DNA of 64,000 nucleotides from Zeus faber (GCA_960531495.1 OY482848.1:31458177-31522176); one strand, 5' to 3'; positions 20,992-32,200 are shown, numbered from the stretch's first letter. The notes: generated by a model from the sequence alone, not told the origin. Program-made: numbers and translations.

Positions 20992-21850
20992 TTCCTGAAA
21001 AAGGGCGACCAATGACAATTATATCGTCTAAATACACCAAACATGTTGTCCACTGCATGTCAGCAAGCACCAAGTCCATGAGATGCTGGAACATACCTGG
21101 TGCACTGCACAATCCAAAGTCCATGACATAGAACTCAAAAAGCCCTATCTCAGTCAGAAAGGCTGTCTTGCTATGGTCATCAAGATGCATCTCCACCTAC
21201 CCGGCCATTGAGTCAAGCATCTAATCTATCCTGGGGAGCAGGTATGCGTCCTTCATCGTATTTTCACTTAGCTTTCTGTAATCAAGACAGAATTTCACTG
21301 TATTATCTTTTTTTTCAACTAGCACTACAGGTGCTGCCCATGGGCTAGATGATGGCTGAACAATTTCCCTATCTAGCATGTGCTGCAAGTCGGTGTCAAA
21401 CTCTACGTCCAGATGGATGGGGACCCGTCTCAGTGTTTGTTTGTTTGGCCTTGTGGCCCTTGTATTTATCGTGTGCTGGACTTACTTTGTGTGTCACAAA
21501 TCCAAATCCCCTGTGCTAAATACACCAACATATTTGCTAAACATTTCTCTCACAATTCTGAGTTGTGTGCTGTCCAACTGCTCCATATCTAGATTGAGGA
21601 CTCCTACTAGCTGCTGTATCTCTCACTTTGTCTGGGGAGGAGAAGGCTGAGGGCACTCATTATCCTCCAGGCTAGCAATTATAGCTGTCTCACAGTCCTC
21701 ACTCCATGGATAACCCACTCAGAGTTACACCCTCTCTGAGGCAGAGGTTTCGGTGATATCTATCACTCGCACAAGCAATTTACAACTGATAGAATTCCCC
21801 AAGCTACATGATCCCAGTACATTGTTTTTCTCTGTGACCTCAGTGCCTGG
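20992..21850 (-). pseudogene. Gypsy reverse transcriptase palm
   Basis: The minus strand reads IVQPSSSPWAAPVVLVEKKD, FCLDYRKL, KTAFLTEIGLFEFYVMDFGLCSAPGMFQ and the catalytic YLDD box (encoded 21034-21023, minus). These are the conserved RT blocks of Ty3/gypsy elements. Stops and a one-base insertion just before the ERV2 site inactivate it. It joins to 15722 across ERV2 and to the protease across the LINE. Confidence 0.8.
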
Positions 21851-24800
21851 TTCAAAGTTCAAAAAGTTCAAAGTTCAAAGTGTACTTTATTGTCAATCGT
21901 ACCATGTAACACGTAATTACACAGAGGATCAAAATTGCATTTCCCCATACTCCAAATGTGCAAGAAATATTTGTAACACACAACATATAACATGAAAGTG
22001 CAAAAAGAAAATAACAATAGACACAACAACACAACAAGACTAAGGATAGTCTTAATATACTCAAGAAGTCAAAGGAGGTATGTTATTAATGTAATAAGGT
22101 GCAGTACAAAGCTAGCAGCAAGCCGATATATATGTATACCAAGGGGATACATATGTATTGTAAAAATGTAAATATTGTGCAGTCAGTTGGTCTTTGTGGG
22201 TGTCATGTTCATGTCGTGTTTGGTGAGTTTAGTAGTCTGATGGCCTTTGGAAAAAAGCTGTCCCTGAATCTGGTGGTATTGCACCGCATGCTGCGGTACC
22301 GCTTGCCAGAAGGTAGGAGGGTGAACAGTTTGTGTGCTGGGTGGGTGTGGTCCTTGATGATATTAGTGGCTCTCTTGCGGCAGCGAGACGGGTACAGGTC
22401 CTGGATGGTTGGTTGTGCTGTTTTGGTGATCTTCTCTGCTGTCCTCACCACTCTTTGTAGGGCTTTCTGGTCAGCAGCAGAGCAGCTGCCATACCAGACT
22501 GAAAGGCTGCTGGTAAGAATGCTCTCAATAGCACCCCTGTAGAAGGTGGTGAGGGCAGAAGGGGGGAGGTCAGCTCTCCTCATCCGGCGAAGGAAGTAGA
22601 GGCGTTGCTGTGCCTTCTTTACTAGGGAGGTGGTGTTGATTGACCATGTCAGGTCGTCTGTGATGTGCACCCCAGTTGATGAGGTGATGTACCTCCTCTC
22701 TGTAGGCTGAGTTGTTGTCGTCACTGATGAGGCCCACAACTGTTGTTTCATCTGCAAACTTAATGAAGTGGTTCGAGTTGTATCTGGCACAAAAGTCATG
22801 CGTCACCAGTGTGAACAGCAGAGGGAACAACACACAGCCTTGGGGGACTCCAGTGTTCACAGTGATGGTCTCTGAGGAGTTTTTGCCAACTCTTACTGTC
22901 TGTGGTCTATCAGTAAGGAAGTCCAGTAGCCAGTTGCAGAGTGGGGTGCTGATGCCTATTTCGCTGAGTTTATTTACCAGGTGTTGGAGGATGACTGTGT
23001 TGAAGGCGGAACTGAAGTCAATGAACAGTATCCGCACGTAACTGTTTTTGTTTTCCAGATGAGCCAGGCATAGGTGGAGTGCTGTTGCTATGGCATCATC
23101 AGTGGGGAGACTGGATGTTATGTGGGCCTTGACCAATCTTTCAAGGCACTTCATCATGATGGACGTGAGTACTATGGGTCGGTAGTCGTTCAGTGTTGAG
23201 GCTGGGGATTTCTTGAGTAGCAGTATGTTGGTGGTGGCTTTGAAGCATGCTGGTATGATGGCTTGGCTCAGAGAGGTGTAGATATCCGTGAGAACATCTG
23301 TAAGTTGGTCAGCACAGTCTCTGAGCACACTCCCCGGTATGTTGTCAGGACCTGCAGCTTTTCTGGGGTTCACCTTAAGAAGGGTCTTCCGCACATCAGC
23401 AGGGTCCAGGTGAAGTGTTACATTGTCCGGGCAGGTCCGGACTTTTGTTGGTGTGGTGGTGTTGTTTTCCTCAAACCGGCTGAAAAATGTGTTAATTGTG
23501 TTGAGGAAGTCTGTGTTGTCCTCGCACGGTGGGGGTGTTGGCCTGTAACCGGTGACTGACTGGATGCCTTGCCACGGGCAACTGGGGTCTTTTGTGTCTG
23601 TGAAGTGTGATTGGATTTTCTGTCCATAGGCACGCTTGGCTGTTATCACGCCCCGGTTCAAGTTGGCCCGAGGAGCTCTGAGGGCGTCCTTGTCCCCAGA
23701 CTTGAAGGCAGCGTTCCGTGCTCTCAGGACTGCACGTACCTCCCTGGTGAACCAGGGTTTTTCATTGGCTCTTGTAGTGATGTTTTTGATGACGGTCACA
23801 TCGTCCATGCATTGGTGTATATAGCCTGTCACAGACAGGTTGACATGATGGTTGGTAGTGGCAGCCTCCCTAAAAACAGGCCAAACTGTGCATTCAAAAC
23901 AGTCTTGGAGAGCTAAGGTTGCTCCTTCTGGCCATGCTCTGATTTGCTTCACAGACGGCTTACTCCTGGTTAGAAGTGGTTTGTAAGATGGCATTAGCAT
24001 AACAGAGAGATGGTCCGAGTTCCCCAGGTGGGGGTGGGGAACAGCTCTGAATGCCTGTTTAATGTTGGTGTATACCTGGTCAAGAATGTTCTCTCCCCTT
24101 CTCGCAAAGTTCACATGTTTGTGGTAATGTGGAAGTACTGTCTTCAATTTGGCCTGATTGAAATCACCAGCGATTATATAGACAGAGTCTGGATTAAAGT
24201 TCTGCATTGAGCTCACAGATTGATACAATGTAGACAGTGCATTCTTAGTTATCGCACTGGGTGGAATGTAAACAGCTGTGATGTATATGGCTGTGAATTC
24301 TCTAGGCATGTAGAATGGTCGGCATTTAACTGTTAGAAATTCTATATCCGGAGAACAGTGACTTGAGACAATTTCGCCGTGAGTGCACCAGTTGTTATTG
24401 ATGAAAATACACACACCACCTCCCCGAGATTTTCCGCTGAGAGCATGGCTCCTGTCCGCCCGGAACGTTGTTTGTCCATCCACTTGAATGGCGTTGTCCG
24501 GAACGTTCTGATTAAGCCACGTCTCAGTGAGGATGATGCGTGGTTAGATCCAATGTGAGGTAGTCCATTTTGTTTTCCAGTGAGCGAACGTTGGATAGCA
24601 GAATAGAGGGAAATGCAGGTCTGTAAGGGTTGGCTTTTAGCCTGGCGCTGATGCCCGCTCGAGTTCCGCGCTTGCTGGGTCTAGCACACCGCTTACGATG
24701 CTTGCTGGGTCTCACAGACCGCTTGCGCCCGCCTCCGGTGTCGGCCAATGGTGGGAAGGGAGTCCACTACCTTGCTGACCCCTGGGTCTTGCCACTGTAG

Positions 24801-25030
24801 AATGCCTAGCTCCTCCAGTTCTTCGGGTTCCAAAGCCAGTGTAACTCCAGAAAGATGTTTTGAAATGTTGGAGTTTCGTAGTCCGAGTAATGCGCTTCTT
24901 TTGTAGACTATTTTCGTACACGACTGTGACGGTACAGACAACACATTTAACATAAAACGCACATCGCTATCGGGAGCTGGAGTGGCCGCTGCCAACAGGG
25001 CACCGCCATCTTGCACATGCACCATCCGAA
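21851..25030 (-). mobile_element. CR1/L2-like LINE, nearly full length
   Basis: Minus-strand element with a 3' tail of TTTGAAC repeats at 21851-21890, a 3' UTR, and ORF2 from endonuclease to the C-terminal domain. It sits inside the gypsy element between protease and RT. The 5' end is near 25022-25035; a doubled 'gaaagaccctt' follows there. Confidence 0.8.
22209..24748 (-). pseudogene. LINE ORF2: endonuclease and reverse transcriptase
   Basis: The order is standard. An APE-type endonuclease begins at 24748 ([15 protein letters not shown], then TETWLNQ, GGGVCIFI, IIAGDFNQA, NSDHLSVML). A linker (KPWFTREVRAVLRARNAAFKSGDKD) follows. Then comes RT (KAAGPDNIPG, LNDYRPIVLTSIMMKCLERLV, FIDFSSAFNT, NTGVPQGCVL) and a C-terminal domain to 22209. 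The catalytic [FY]ADD box reads FADE (22758-22747). There is a frameshift with a small deletion near 24530. A deletion near 22680 removes the thumb start. It would nick DNA and prime reverse transcription at the target; this copy is dead. Confidence 0.85.
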
Positions 25031-25227
25031 AGACCCTTCAGAAAGACCCTTGGTTGTTTCATTGTTTATAGTCCCCTCTACTTTACCTGCTATAAACATT
25101 TCAGGTATGGGGGGATCACCGTATCATTCCTGACAGCCACCCTGCACACACTTCCCGTTCCTCCCGTGAAATCAAAGGTACCTGCTTACCCAGAATGGTG
25201 CATACTGTATGTGGTTCTGCATGTCGA

Positions 25228-25490
25228 TCACAGCTCCTTATTTAAGGACTTATTTAAGAAATCAGTTCCTACCAGTGCACATTGATGAGTATTCCTAGCA
25301 ACCAGAAAGTTACAAGCTAAGTTCAGTCCATCAATGTTCATCACGGTTGACCATCTCCCCATCACAGAGAACGGTTTTCCATTTGCTGCTGTGACTGGTT
25401 TGCAATAATGTCTCAGCAAGTCCATTCGGCCTCCAGTAGCATCTCTGCATATGTGTCCCACCACAGCAAAACTCGCCATCTCACACATTT
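25228..25490 (-). pseudogene. Gypsy protease-region fragment
   Basis: The minus-strand frame reads PVTAANGKPFSVMG and ends CNFLVARN...ALVGTDFLNK, the flap and hydrophobic-Gly-x-Asp-Phe-Leu blocks of gypsy retropepsins. The N-terminal DTG block is not visible in this frame. Confidence 0.6.
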
Positions 25491-25612
25491 CTAAAATCGC
25501 CAGGAGCAGCCAAATAAGTTGAAATGACCTTTCTTGGAGGAAAATTAGAATTTTCCAGATTCGTGTTCCTTTGTGTTTTTTTTTTTTTAATCTCTCAACG
25601 TATTTTCAAAAC
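25490..25612 (-). repeat. About 120-bp dispersed repeat (partner at 43349-43490)
   Basis: Read on the minus strand it matches 43349-43490 (+): 'ttgaaaatac.ttgagattaaaaaaaaa.acacaa.ggaacac.aatctgga' and 'caacttatttggc.gctc.tggcgattttagaaa'. There is no frame. Confidence 0.7.
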
Positions 25613-26230
25613 CGAGTTTGATTTATAAATAGTAGAAAAATGTTAAACCGTAGAGTGAAATATTCCCGTTAGATTACATGGGGAAACGCAGTTCACCTGG
25701 CCCTCGTTCAGTTTACCTGGACGCCGAACAGTGTTGAATAACGCCGACCGATCGTTTCCCTTAAAGCGAGCGTCCAGCTGAAGGTCATTCATCCATATTC
25801 CATCTGATATGAAGTCACAATGTGAAACCGTTTTGATAGAATTCAACATTTAAATCCTACTGCTTTCCCACACACTGTTGTGTAACCACAAGGAAGAAAA
25901 ATCCTTCGCGTCACGCACTTATGTCACTTCCGTAAACAGACAGTTAAAGGGCAGCACGGGGGTGTTTCAGTTTCACTTGTCTGTGAAAACTTTCTTCTCC
26001 GTATCGTTATGGATTAGGGCAAAGCGGGTGGCGGAAGCTCTGAATAATATTTCAGACCTTAATCTGACCAGTGCGATGGATCCAAGTCAGTGTTAGCAGC
26101 ACGTACTGGACCTCATTTTCCGCGATGATAGTCAGTTCTCCCACAGTGACACGGAGAACGACAGCACTGATATGATCTGATATTACTCCGGACTTGGAGA
26201 ACATTTCAAACAGCGGATTTCAAAGTTAAT
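25613..26230 (+). other. Unassigned insert between gypsy protease and gag
   Basis: About 600 bp with a GC content and texture unlike its neighbours. A plus-strand reading from 26073 (MDPSQ, then a Ser/Asp-rich acidic stretch to 26180) resembles the acidic N-termini of some DNA-transposon transposases, but I cannot name the family and see no terminal repeats. Confidence 0.3.
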
Positions 26231-26239
26231 GTGACGAAG

Positions 26240-26900
26240 AAACTGAATATTTTCAAGAACCACCAGATGAGACTGATGAGGCTGTCGGTCAAGTGTCTCA
26301 CCTCTGTCCGCAGCTGTGCCACACTCTCACACAACGACTCCAAAATTTCTTTAGGGACATTGACATTGTCCTTGGTCCTATCGACAGAGCCACACACATA
26401 TATTTTATGGTGAGATATGTCCTGTCCTTCAAGTTGCCTTATCTGTTCCAGGTCCGTTGCCATGTGTATAGCTTCCTCCAATGTTTTTGGTTTACTGCTG
26501 CGCAGGTGTACTATAATAATGTAATACTGGCAATAATATTACATTTCACTGCATTACATTTCACTGCATAGATGTATGAAAGTATTTATACGTACAGTAT
26601 GTGACCAATAAACCTCTTGAATCTTGAATAAAATGATCCTGTGCCAGGGAATTGCATGTGCCTGTACTGTAATCTGGATGTGCCTTAGCTGCTAGCCTAC
26701 ACAAATCATAGCAAAAATCACTTATGTTCTCACCCACTCTGCGTTTAAGGTCCAGGAAGGCTGTTCGGTTCCAATCGGCATGCACAGTGCCTCAAAATGC
26801 TTCTGTAGAGCTCCCTTCAGATGTCCATAATTCCTTTTGAGGTCCTGAGGTAAATTGCTACAGAATATTCTTGCCAGTCCCCTCAGCAAAACGATTAGTT
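26240..26900 (-). pseudogene. Gypsy gag fragments
   Basis: Minus-strand pieces read NRTAFLDLKRRVGENISDFCYDLCRLAAKAHPDYS (capsid-like) and, after an inserted LINE tail, MEEAIHMATDLEQIRQLEG near 26480. This is the usual layout of Ty3/gypsy capsid regions. Frames are short and broken. Confidence 0.5.
26528..26632 (+). mobile_element. LINE 3' tail fragment in gypsy gag
   Basis: 'acatttcactgca' is duplicated here, followed by 'gtatgtgaccaataaacctcttgaatcttgaat'. This is the same 3' terminus as in the other LINE tails of this window, plus strand. Confidence 0.7.
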
Positions 26901-26902
26901 AG

Positions 26903-27506
26903 TGTTAATTATTCAAGGTATATGTATTAAAAAACCTTTTCATAAAATGTATGTTATAAAACCCAAAACTAAGGGAGTCATGAAAGAACAGAAATAACTT
27001 AGTTTTCTACAAAACTAGGCCTAAATAGAACGCCAGCCATATCTAGTTAAGACAAAGAAACATGGCCAAAAACAAGCCCGAACAAAACACCAGTAGGAAA
27101 AGGAAACATGCCCATATATGGTCAAATACGACACAAGCATAGCAGGAACTGTGAAAAAATCTCCCTTTCCAGGAAATTTGGAAAAACTCCCCAGTAGCAA
27201 GTCTTTGATTGGTTCACACCCCACAAGACTGTGATTGGTTCCTTTGGACACATCCCCAAAGGGAACCCCCCCCAAGTAACAAGACTGTGACTGGTTCCAT
27301 GGGATACACCACCAAGACTATGATTGGTTCAGTTGGTAATGATTGGTAGCCACTCCAAGTTTATTGCTGTACTTGACGCTTAGATACACAAGAAATGCGG
27401 TTTCAGTGTTTTTTCTTCCAGGTTTTTGAGGCCAGAGCAGATAGAAACATCATCCAGAGATCCAAAGTTTTTACTGGCCCAGGTCTGAACCTTCTTGGTC
27501 ACGACA
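26903..27506 (+). repeat. Family C ERV 5' LTR
   Basis: Starts TGTTAATTATTCAAGG and ends GGTCACGACA. Two inverted relatives exist at 41049-41373 and 46604-47265. The orientation is fixed by the 41-kb copy, which has a polypurine tract before its TG end. Several CCAAT-like 'tgattggtt' motifs lie at 27200-27340. Confidence 0.7.
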
Positions 27507-28270
27507 ACTGGCGAGCAGAAGTCAGGAGAAAACGACAACCAGGACCGAGACTGGGGACCTGGGGAGGGCCAACCTGCACCTCAGAGACACTACTGGCACA
27601 ACATTTGACAACATTTGAAGGTAAGCAGAGCCTTTTTTCTGCAAATTTGGTTTGTGTCTGAGTGCAGGACTCCACCCAGTTTGCAGGTATTGGAAAAGTC
27701 TCTTCTCCAACTATCCTAAAATAATAACCAAGTTAAAAATTACTGTAATTATAAATTTAATCAGAAAAATAACCTAAACAGAGGCTGAATAATCTATGTG
27801 CGTGTGTGATGTGAAAAAAACACAGTGTGGAAAGTATGAGTGATCCTCTGTTGAATATTGCTATAATCGGTTGGTGTGTGGTTTGTCTTGTGTATGCTGG
27901 AGGATTGGTTTGGCTTACACTAGCCCCGCCGAAGCCACAGAAGAACCATAGGGAAAAGGTGTAACAATAGAACGTCCATAGTACGCTTAGTTGCAGTTAC
28001 AGCACTGAGAGGAAAAGTTTGTTGTGTAGTCGATGAAATCTAGTGATGAGGTTATTGTGTTTATTGAAAAAAGAGTCGTAACAGAGGTTTGTTATCAAGT
28101 ATCAAGTATAAGATTCCCAGGTCTAGTAAGAGACAACGGCGTGCATGATATTATTACTCTGAGACTGAGAAGAGGCCGGATGTGGGTAAACATACAGCTC
28201 GTCTGGGGGGTTGTCACAAAGTAATCATATACATCTTTTTAGTGCCGAGGTATCTAGAAAAATGGCAGAT

Positions 28271-28512
28271 GAGTTTATAAAGTGGAGGAACTCAAAAGTA
28301 ACTTAAGTTGACATGACTACTGTGGTCACAGCCATATGCTGCAACGTCCCAAGTGAAGGAGAGGACTGAGCGGGCAGGGAGTCGATTGAGTTTATGAAGT
28401 TCAAGAGGAACTTAAGCTGGCATAACTACTGTGGATACTGCTCTTCGTCTTGTGTCATCGTAGCCATATTCTGCAACATCCTAAGAGAAGGACAGGACTG
28501 TACAGGCAGGGA
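28271..28512 (+). repeat. Imperfect direct duplication in the family C leader
   Basis: Units 28271-28382 and 28388-28512 both begin GAGTTTAT(A/G)AAGT, share 'gcataactactgtgg/gacatgactactgtgg' and 'gccatat.ctgcaac.tcc.aag', and end 'ggcagggagt'. The second unit has about 30 bp extra. Confidence 0.7.
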
Positions 28513-28744
28513 GTTTAAAATTGCCTAAGAGATAGGCAATCACGCATGTCGCTAGAGAACCTTAAGGGCAGCGACACTTGGCCAAGAAAGTGTATTTAAG
28601 TGCTTGAAAATATTGCTATTATAACTGTTAAATAAGTTGTGTGTCTGTTTTTTAGCTAGAATATTATACATGAACCACCTGGAGTGAGTGAAGGGTCAGG
28701 AAGAACACGTAGAGATAATTAGAACAACCAATGCAGGAGTAAAG

Positions 28745-29005
28745 GGATACCTGGTGTTATTTTTTTATTTACCCATATCAGTCCCACAACAGGGAAATTT
28801 GCAATTTCTCTGCATTTACCCATCCTAGTAGCTGCTGTATCTAGGAGCAGTGGGCTGCCATATGGTGGTGCCTGAGGAGCAGTTAGGGGGTTAAGTGTCT
28901 TGCTCAAGGACACATCAGCATGCTGCAAGGAGGAGCTGGGGATTAAACTGGCAACCTTCTGCTTACTAGATGACCCGCTCTACCTCCTGAGCTACTGCCC
29001 CCATT
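28745..29005 (-). mobile_element. tRNA-derived SINE
   Basis: On the minus strand the head reads GTAGCTCAGGAGGTAGAG (A box region) with GGTTGCCAGTTTAATCCCC as B box, then 'cttgagcaagacacttaaccccctaa'. The far end carries 'aatttccctgttgtgggactgatatgggtaaata', similar to the Rex1 3' terminus. Pol III-transcribed, non-coding. Confidence 0.75.
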
Positions 29006-29165
29006 ATTGGGGTTAGCATTGTTCACACTGTGGATCGCAGGACTGCACCTGTTGGTGCCACCCTAGATAGTTGGGAAAAGTATCAATAAAAGGTCTGCAT
29101 ACGTGAGATTATACCTTAATCAGAGTGGATGTCAAACTTAGAAGTTTAAAGATAAACGATAGTTA

Positions 29166-29646
29166 ATGGACAAAGAAGACTTTAGCGAGGACAACGTTTT
29201 TACACCAGAACACTATAACAGGGAGGGAGACCCAGAGACGTGGGGTATACGCCCACACTTTTGGCTTGAACGAACATACAGAGACAAGGAGGGCGTGGAG
29301 CATTGGCAAGACACACAGCTGATCAATCTAAAACTTTTGGCAGATCACCAAATTTGTTAATTTAACTCAAGTGAAAGAGGATTTCACAAATGTTTTCTGG
29401 GAGCAAGCGTTGTGTAACTGGTGGACCCCAATATTCAGGGTACCGGAGGGGTTTGCTATAGAGGGCCATGACAGACAGACTCTAAATTCACGACTGAGTG
29501 TCACCGTCAGTCCCAGGCGAGTTAGTTGGGAGTTTGGCAAGTGGGCACACATAGTCAGACATCCCAATGGAGACGGGTCAGTCAGGTTAGAATATTACCC
29601 CATGGGAGGGAATAAATTCAGAGCCGGAGTCACCACAGGGAAATAA
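29166..29646 (+). pseudogene. ORF ahead of gag in the family C ERV (unrecognised)
   Basis: Two overlapping open stretches, 29166-29357 and about 29347-29646, read as one charged, Trp-rich product of roughly 155 residues split by a single frameshift near 29345. The first has PETWGIRPHFWLERTYRDKEG; the second WEQALCNWWTPIFRVPEGF and ends YYPMGGNKFRAGV. No signal peptide or membrane segment is visible. It stops 80 nt before the Gag Met and is in a different frame, so it is not a glyco-Gag extension. I do not recognise the family. Position alone recalls the extra gene between leader and gag in walleye epsilonretroviruses; that is analogy, not homology. Confidence 0.5.
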
Positions 29647-29726
29647 TTGTAATAATTAGAACAAGGGAGCTGGATGGGGAACCAGAAATACTTTGGTCTC
29701 TATCAAGCAGAGCACAACAAGGATAT

Positions 29727-30398
29727 ATGGGGGCCAGCAAAGGGAGGAGCAAAGGGGGGTCGGCTAGCAGCAGGGGTAAGGGGTCCCCAGTGGAGCTAAT
29801 AATAAGGCATCATCCGGATCACAAAAAACTAATTCAAAACTGCATGAAAAAATGGCATGACAGAATCCCACAGTGGCCAAAGGGAGGCACTTTTTTTTTT
29901 ACATGTGTGATAGAGACTAACATGAAACATAATAAAGCCAAAGACACGGGTGACAAGAGGGCAGGGAAAAGAGCAAAAGAAATGGAAGTGCTAACGATAG
30001 ACAAGAGGGATACAATCACCAACAAATGGTTAGAGCAATACGAAAGATAGACAATTGTGATGGAGGATACTAAGGAGTCAGGTAAAGGAAACAAAGGAAA
30101 AGGGAAAGAAATAGAAGAAGGTCAGAGGCCTCACCCCACAGCTCTCCCTTATTCAATTGACCCGCTGTCTTACCCACATGATAAAAACCCATTTAGAATA
30201 AGACAGTACCCACTGGGCCTTAGCCAAGACAAAAAACGAGGAGTGACAAGTCAGTTACAGGGAGACTTCACCCTAACACTAAGGGAGGGACAGAAAGAAA
30301 GAAAAATGCGAGACAGAGATGAAACTGGGAGCAGTAGTGAGGCAGACAAATCGGGCACTCGACAGTCGGAAGAGGAGAGCCAGATGACACAAACATAG
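29727..30398 (+). pseudogene. Family C gag N-terminal region (matrix-like), one internal UAG
   Basis: The frame opens MGASKGRSKGG, an N-myristoylation consensus (Gly2, Ser near position 6) followed by basic residues, as in retroviral matrix proteins that bind the inner plasma membrane. A helical segment (VELIIRHHPDHKKLIQNCM) follows. A single in-frame TAG lies at 30048-30050; the same frame then continues, Lys/Glu/Gly-rich, to 30398 with a proline block (TALPYSIDPLSYP). No capsid major-homology region or zinc knuckle follows before the element ends, so only the N-terminal part of gag remains. Confidence 0.55.
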
Positions 30399-30875
30399 AA
30401 AGGGCATCACAGAACACCCAAGACTGACGACACTACCAACAGAGAGCAACAGAGGGAGACACCAGAGCCGAGTTAAACGATAGACTGGACTATGCAAAAG
30501 TGGTGGAGGAAAGCAAACCAAAGGGACACACCAATGGAACGCCCTGACTCCTACCCTGACAGCACAGAATCGACCAGACTTCACCGAAAAGAGATCAACT
30601 CTAGAAAATACTATCCAGAGTGGACACTTTGTCACTGACATTGAGTGGTGGTACTCGTTATATTTACTCGATCCTATGTATATCAAACATTGCGCGAAAC
30701 ACTCAGCTATTATCTGAGGGCACTGTTGTTTTTACTGTCGTATCTCTAGATTGCTGCCTTAGTTGTTCCTACCATATTTTTTCTTGTTCATGGTTAGGTT
30801 TTGTTGTGGTATAATTAGTAACCTGTTTTGGGTATTTTTAGTTACAATACAAATAAACTGAATCTTCGAGAGAAG
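30399..30875. other. Unassigned 3' part of the family C element
   Basis: No recognisable pol or env. A purine-rich GAGAGAAGGAGGG near 30869-30881 could be a polypurine tract for the LTR that follows. Confidence 0.4.
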
Positions 30876-30887
30876 GAGGGTTTAGGC

Positions 30888-31349
30888 TATGAAGGCTGCA
30901 ATTTGCTGGCTGAGAAGTGACATCAGAGGACAAGTGAACAAAGGATTGGGACTACGAGTGGCTCAAAACAGATTTCTGATTATTTTCTGACACAAAAAGG
31001 GGCAAGATATGTAAATGAGCAAACGCCTCGCCGAGGCTATAAAGATAGGAGAGTTTTGCTGGTGTCTCTGTTTTTTCCCGATTCGCAATAAAACTTGTAT
31101 GCATCAGATTCTGGTCTGTTCCAGTGATTTTTTCCAAGATTTGAAGGTCAGAATAAGATAAGAGCACCTCAGCCGTGAATCTTTTCGACTGCCATAATTC
31201 ACAGGCCTCAACCTGAATCTGTTTGACCACGATAATTCACAGGCTTCTGTCTAAGTATTTTAATGGTGACCTCATAAGATAAGAGTGCCGAGCCGAGACC
31301 CAGTTTTTTACTGGCCCCAAGTCTGGAGCTTTGTTTAGCTACGACAGTT
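30888..31349 (+). repeat. LTR-like segment with TATA box and poly-A signal
   Basis: TATAAAG (about 31039) is followed about 45 nt later by CAATAAAAC (about 31086). This is the compact promoter/R layout of gamma-type retroviral LTRs. The U5 part ends 'actggcccc.agtctgg...ctacgaca', close to the end of the family C LTR (27468-27506). The U3 differs, so it may be a different subfamily or a recombinant. The start is approximate. Confidence 0.55.
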
Positions 31350-31850
31350 TCATCTCCTCTTCACAGTCTAGTATTTGTTAATTACAATGGATCCTGACGA
31401 TTTCTAGTACACATAAAGCAGTCCTCTACTTTTTTAAACTTTTTCATATAACAGCTTTCGGGTGTATGCCACCCAATTATACCAATTGTTTGGTTATGCC
31501 TGTCTATATAACCAGTCTTCTTTTTTGTTGTTGTTGTTTTTACCACGATTGATCCTTCAAAAGGTTCGGATTCAAACTGTTTTAGTGTTCTTGCCATTGA
31601 GAAGGTAATTCTACTTTTAGTCTCATTATTATTCTTGGGAATGATTGTTTGTTTTGCAAGCTACTTCTCTATATTATTCCTCTCAGGAATAAGTGCCGAT
31701 GTTACAATTACAGCCGCAATAGTCACGGGAATGAAGGTCAATGTTATAGTTCCACTCACAGTAGTTTTGGAAATGTTGTTAATGATAGAATAGACTTCGT
31801 CGTAATATCATTCTCTTTTGGGATAATCATTACCTCTGTTGTATGTCTTA
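31350..31850. other. No assigned gene; short minus-strand frame
   Basis: A minus-strand frame at 31597-31382 (with NQTIGIIGWHTPESCYMKKF...CFMC) has an N-glycosylation site and Cys residues, but I cannot link it to a family. The rest is AT-rich. Confidence 0.3.
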
Positions 31851-32200
31851 CTCCACCCCATAAGGGGGTTTCTGTATCAGTACCATTTGATGTTCATACT
31901 TCATTCCATAAGGTGGTTTCTATATCATTCCCATTCATTGTTAGGGCTTCCGTTGGTTTGCTTGCAGCCATTGTTTTTCATCTACTCGCGGTTAGGATTT
32001 CTTTTGGTTCGCTTGTTGTTATGGTTTCTTCTTATTTGTTGGCGACTGAGGTTTCTGAAATTCCCTGGCAATTAAAGTTATGCCTAAATCACTGTTAATA
32101 TAAGTTGTGTCTGTTTTACTAACAATTGAAGTTGTGTCTGCTTTGCTGACAACTGAGGTTGTGTCTCGCCTATTAATAACTGATACTAAGATTTTTTGGA
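31850..32200 (+). repeat. Degenerate minisatellite, about 28-31 and 60 bp periods
   Basis: Near-copies 'aagttgtgtctgttttact', 'gaagttgtgtctgctttgct' and 'gaggttgtgtctcgccta' occur at 32102-32175. 'taaggGggtttctgtatca.taccatt' is repeated at about 31860 and 31918. Open frames here are repeat-driven. Confidence 0.5.

Larger units (their letters stand above)
14870..26900 (-). mobile_element. Ty3/gypsy retrotransposon, split by nested elements
   Basis: Minus-strand pieces lie in the correct order: gag (26830-26240), protease (25490-25228), reverse transcriptase (21850-20992 and continuing at 15722) and RNase H (about 15440-15240). The RT sequence at 20992 continues in the same domain at 15722, which shows that ERV2 inserted between them. 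The LINE at 21851-25030 separates protease from RT. I do not see integrase or matching LTRs. Confidence 0.75.
27507..29165 (+). other. Family C leader region
   Basis: A primer-binding-type TGGCGAGCAGAAG starts two bases after the LTR (27509). The first about 400 bp match the reverse complement of 46190-46603. No long frame. It contains a duplicated 110-125 bp segment (28271-28512) and an inserted SINE (28745-29005). Confidence 0.6.

Noticed and set aside
23263..23916. Plus-strand frames within the LINE
   Set aside because: They are shadows of the minus-strand endonuclease/RT frame.
31649..32098. A 149-codon hydrophobic frame
   Set aside because: The region is a degenerate repeat whose period drives the composition, and no known membrane protein pattern is seen.
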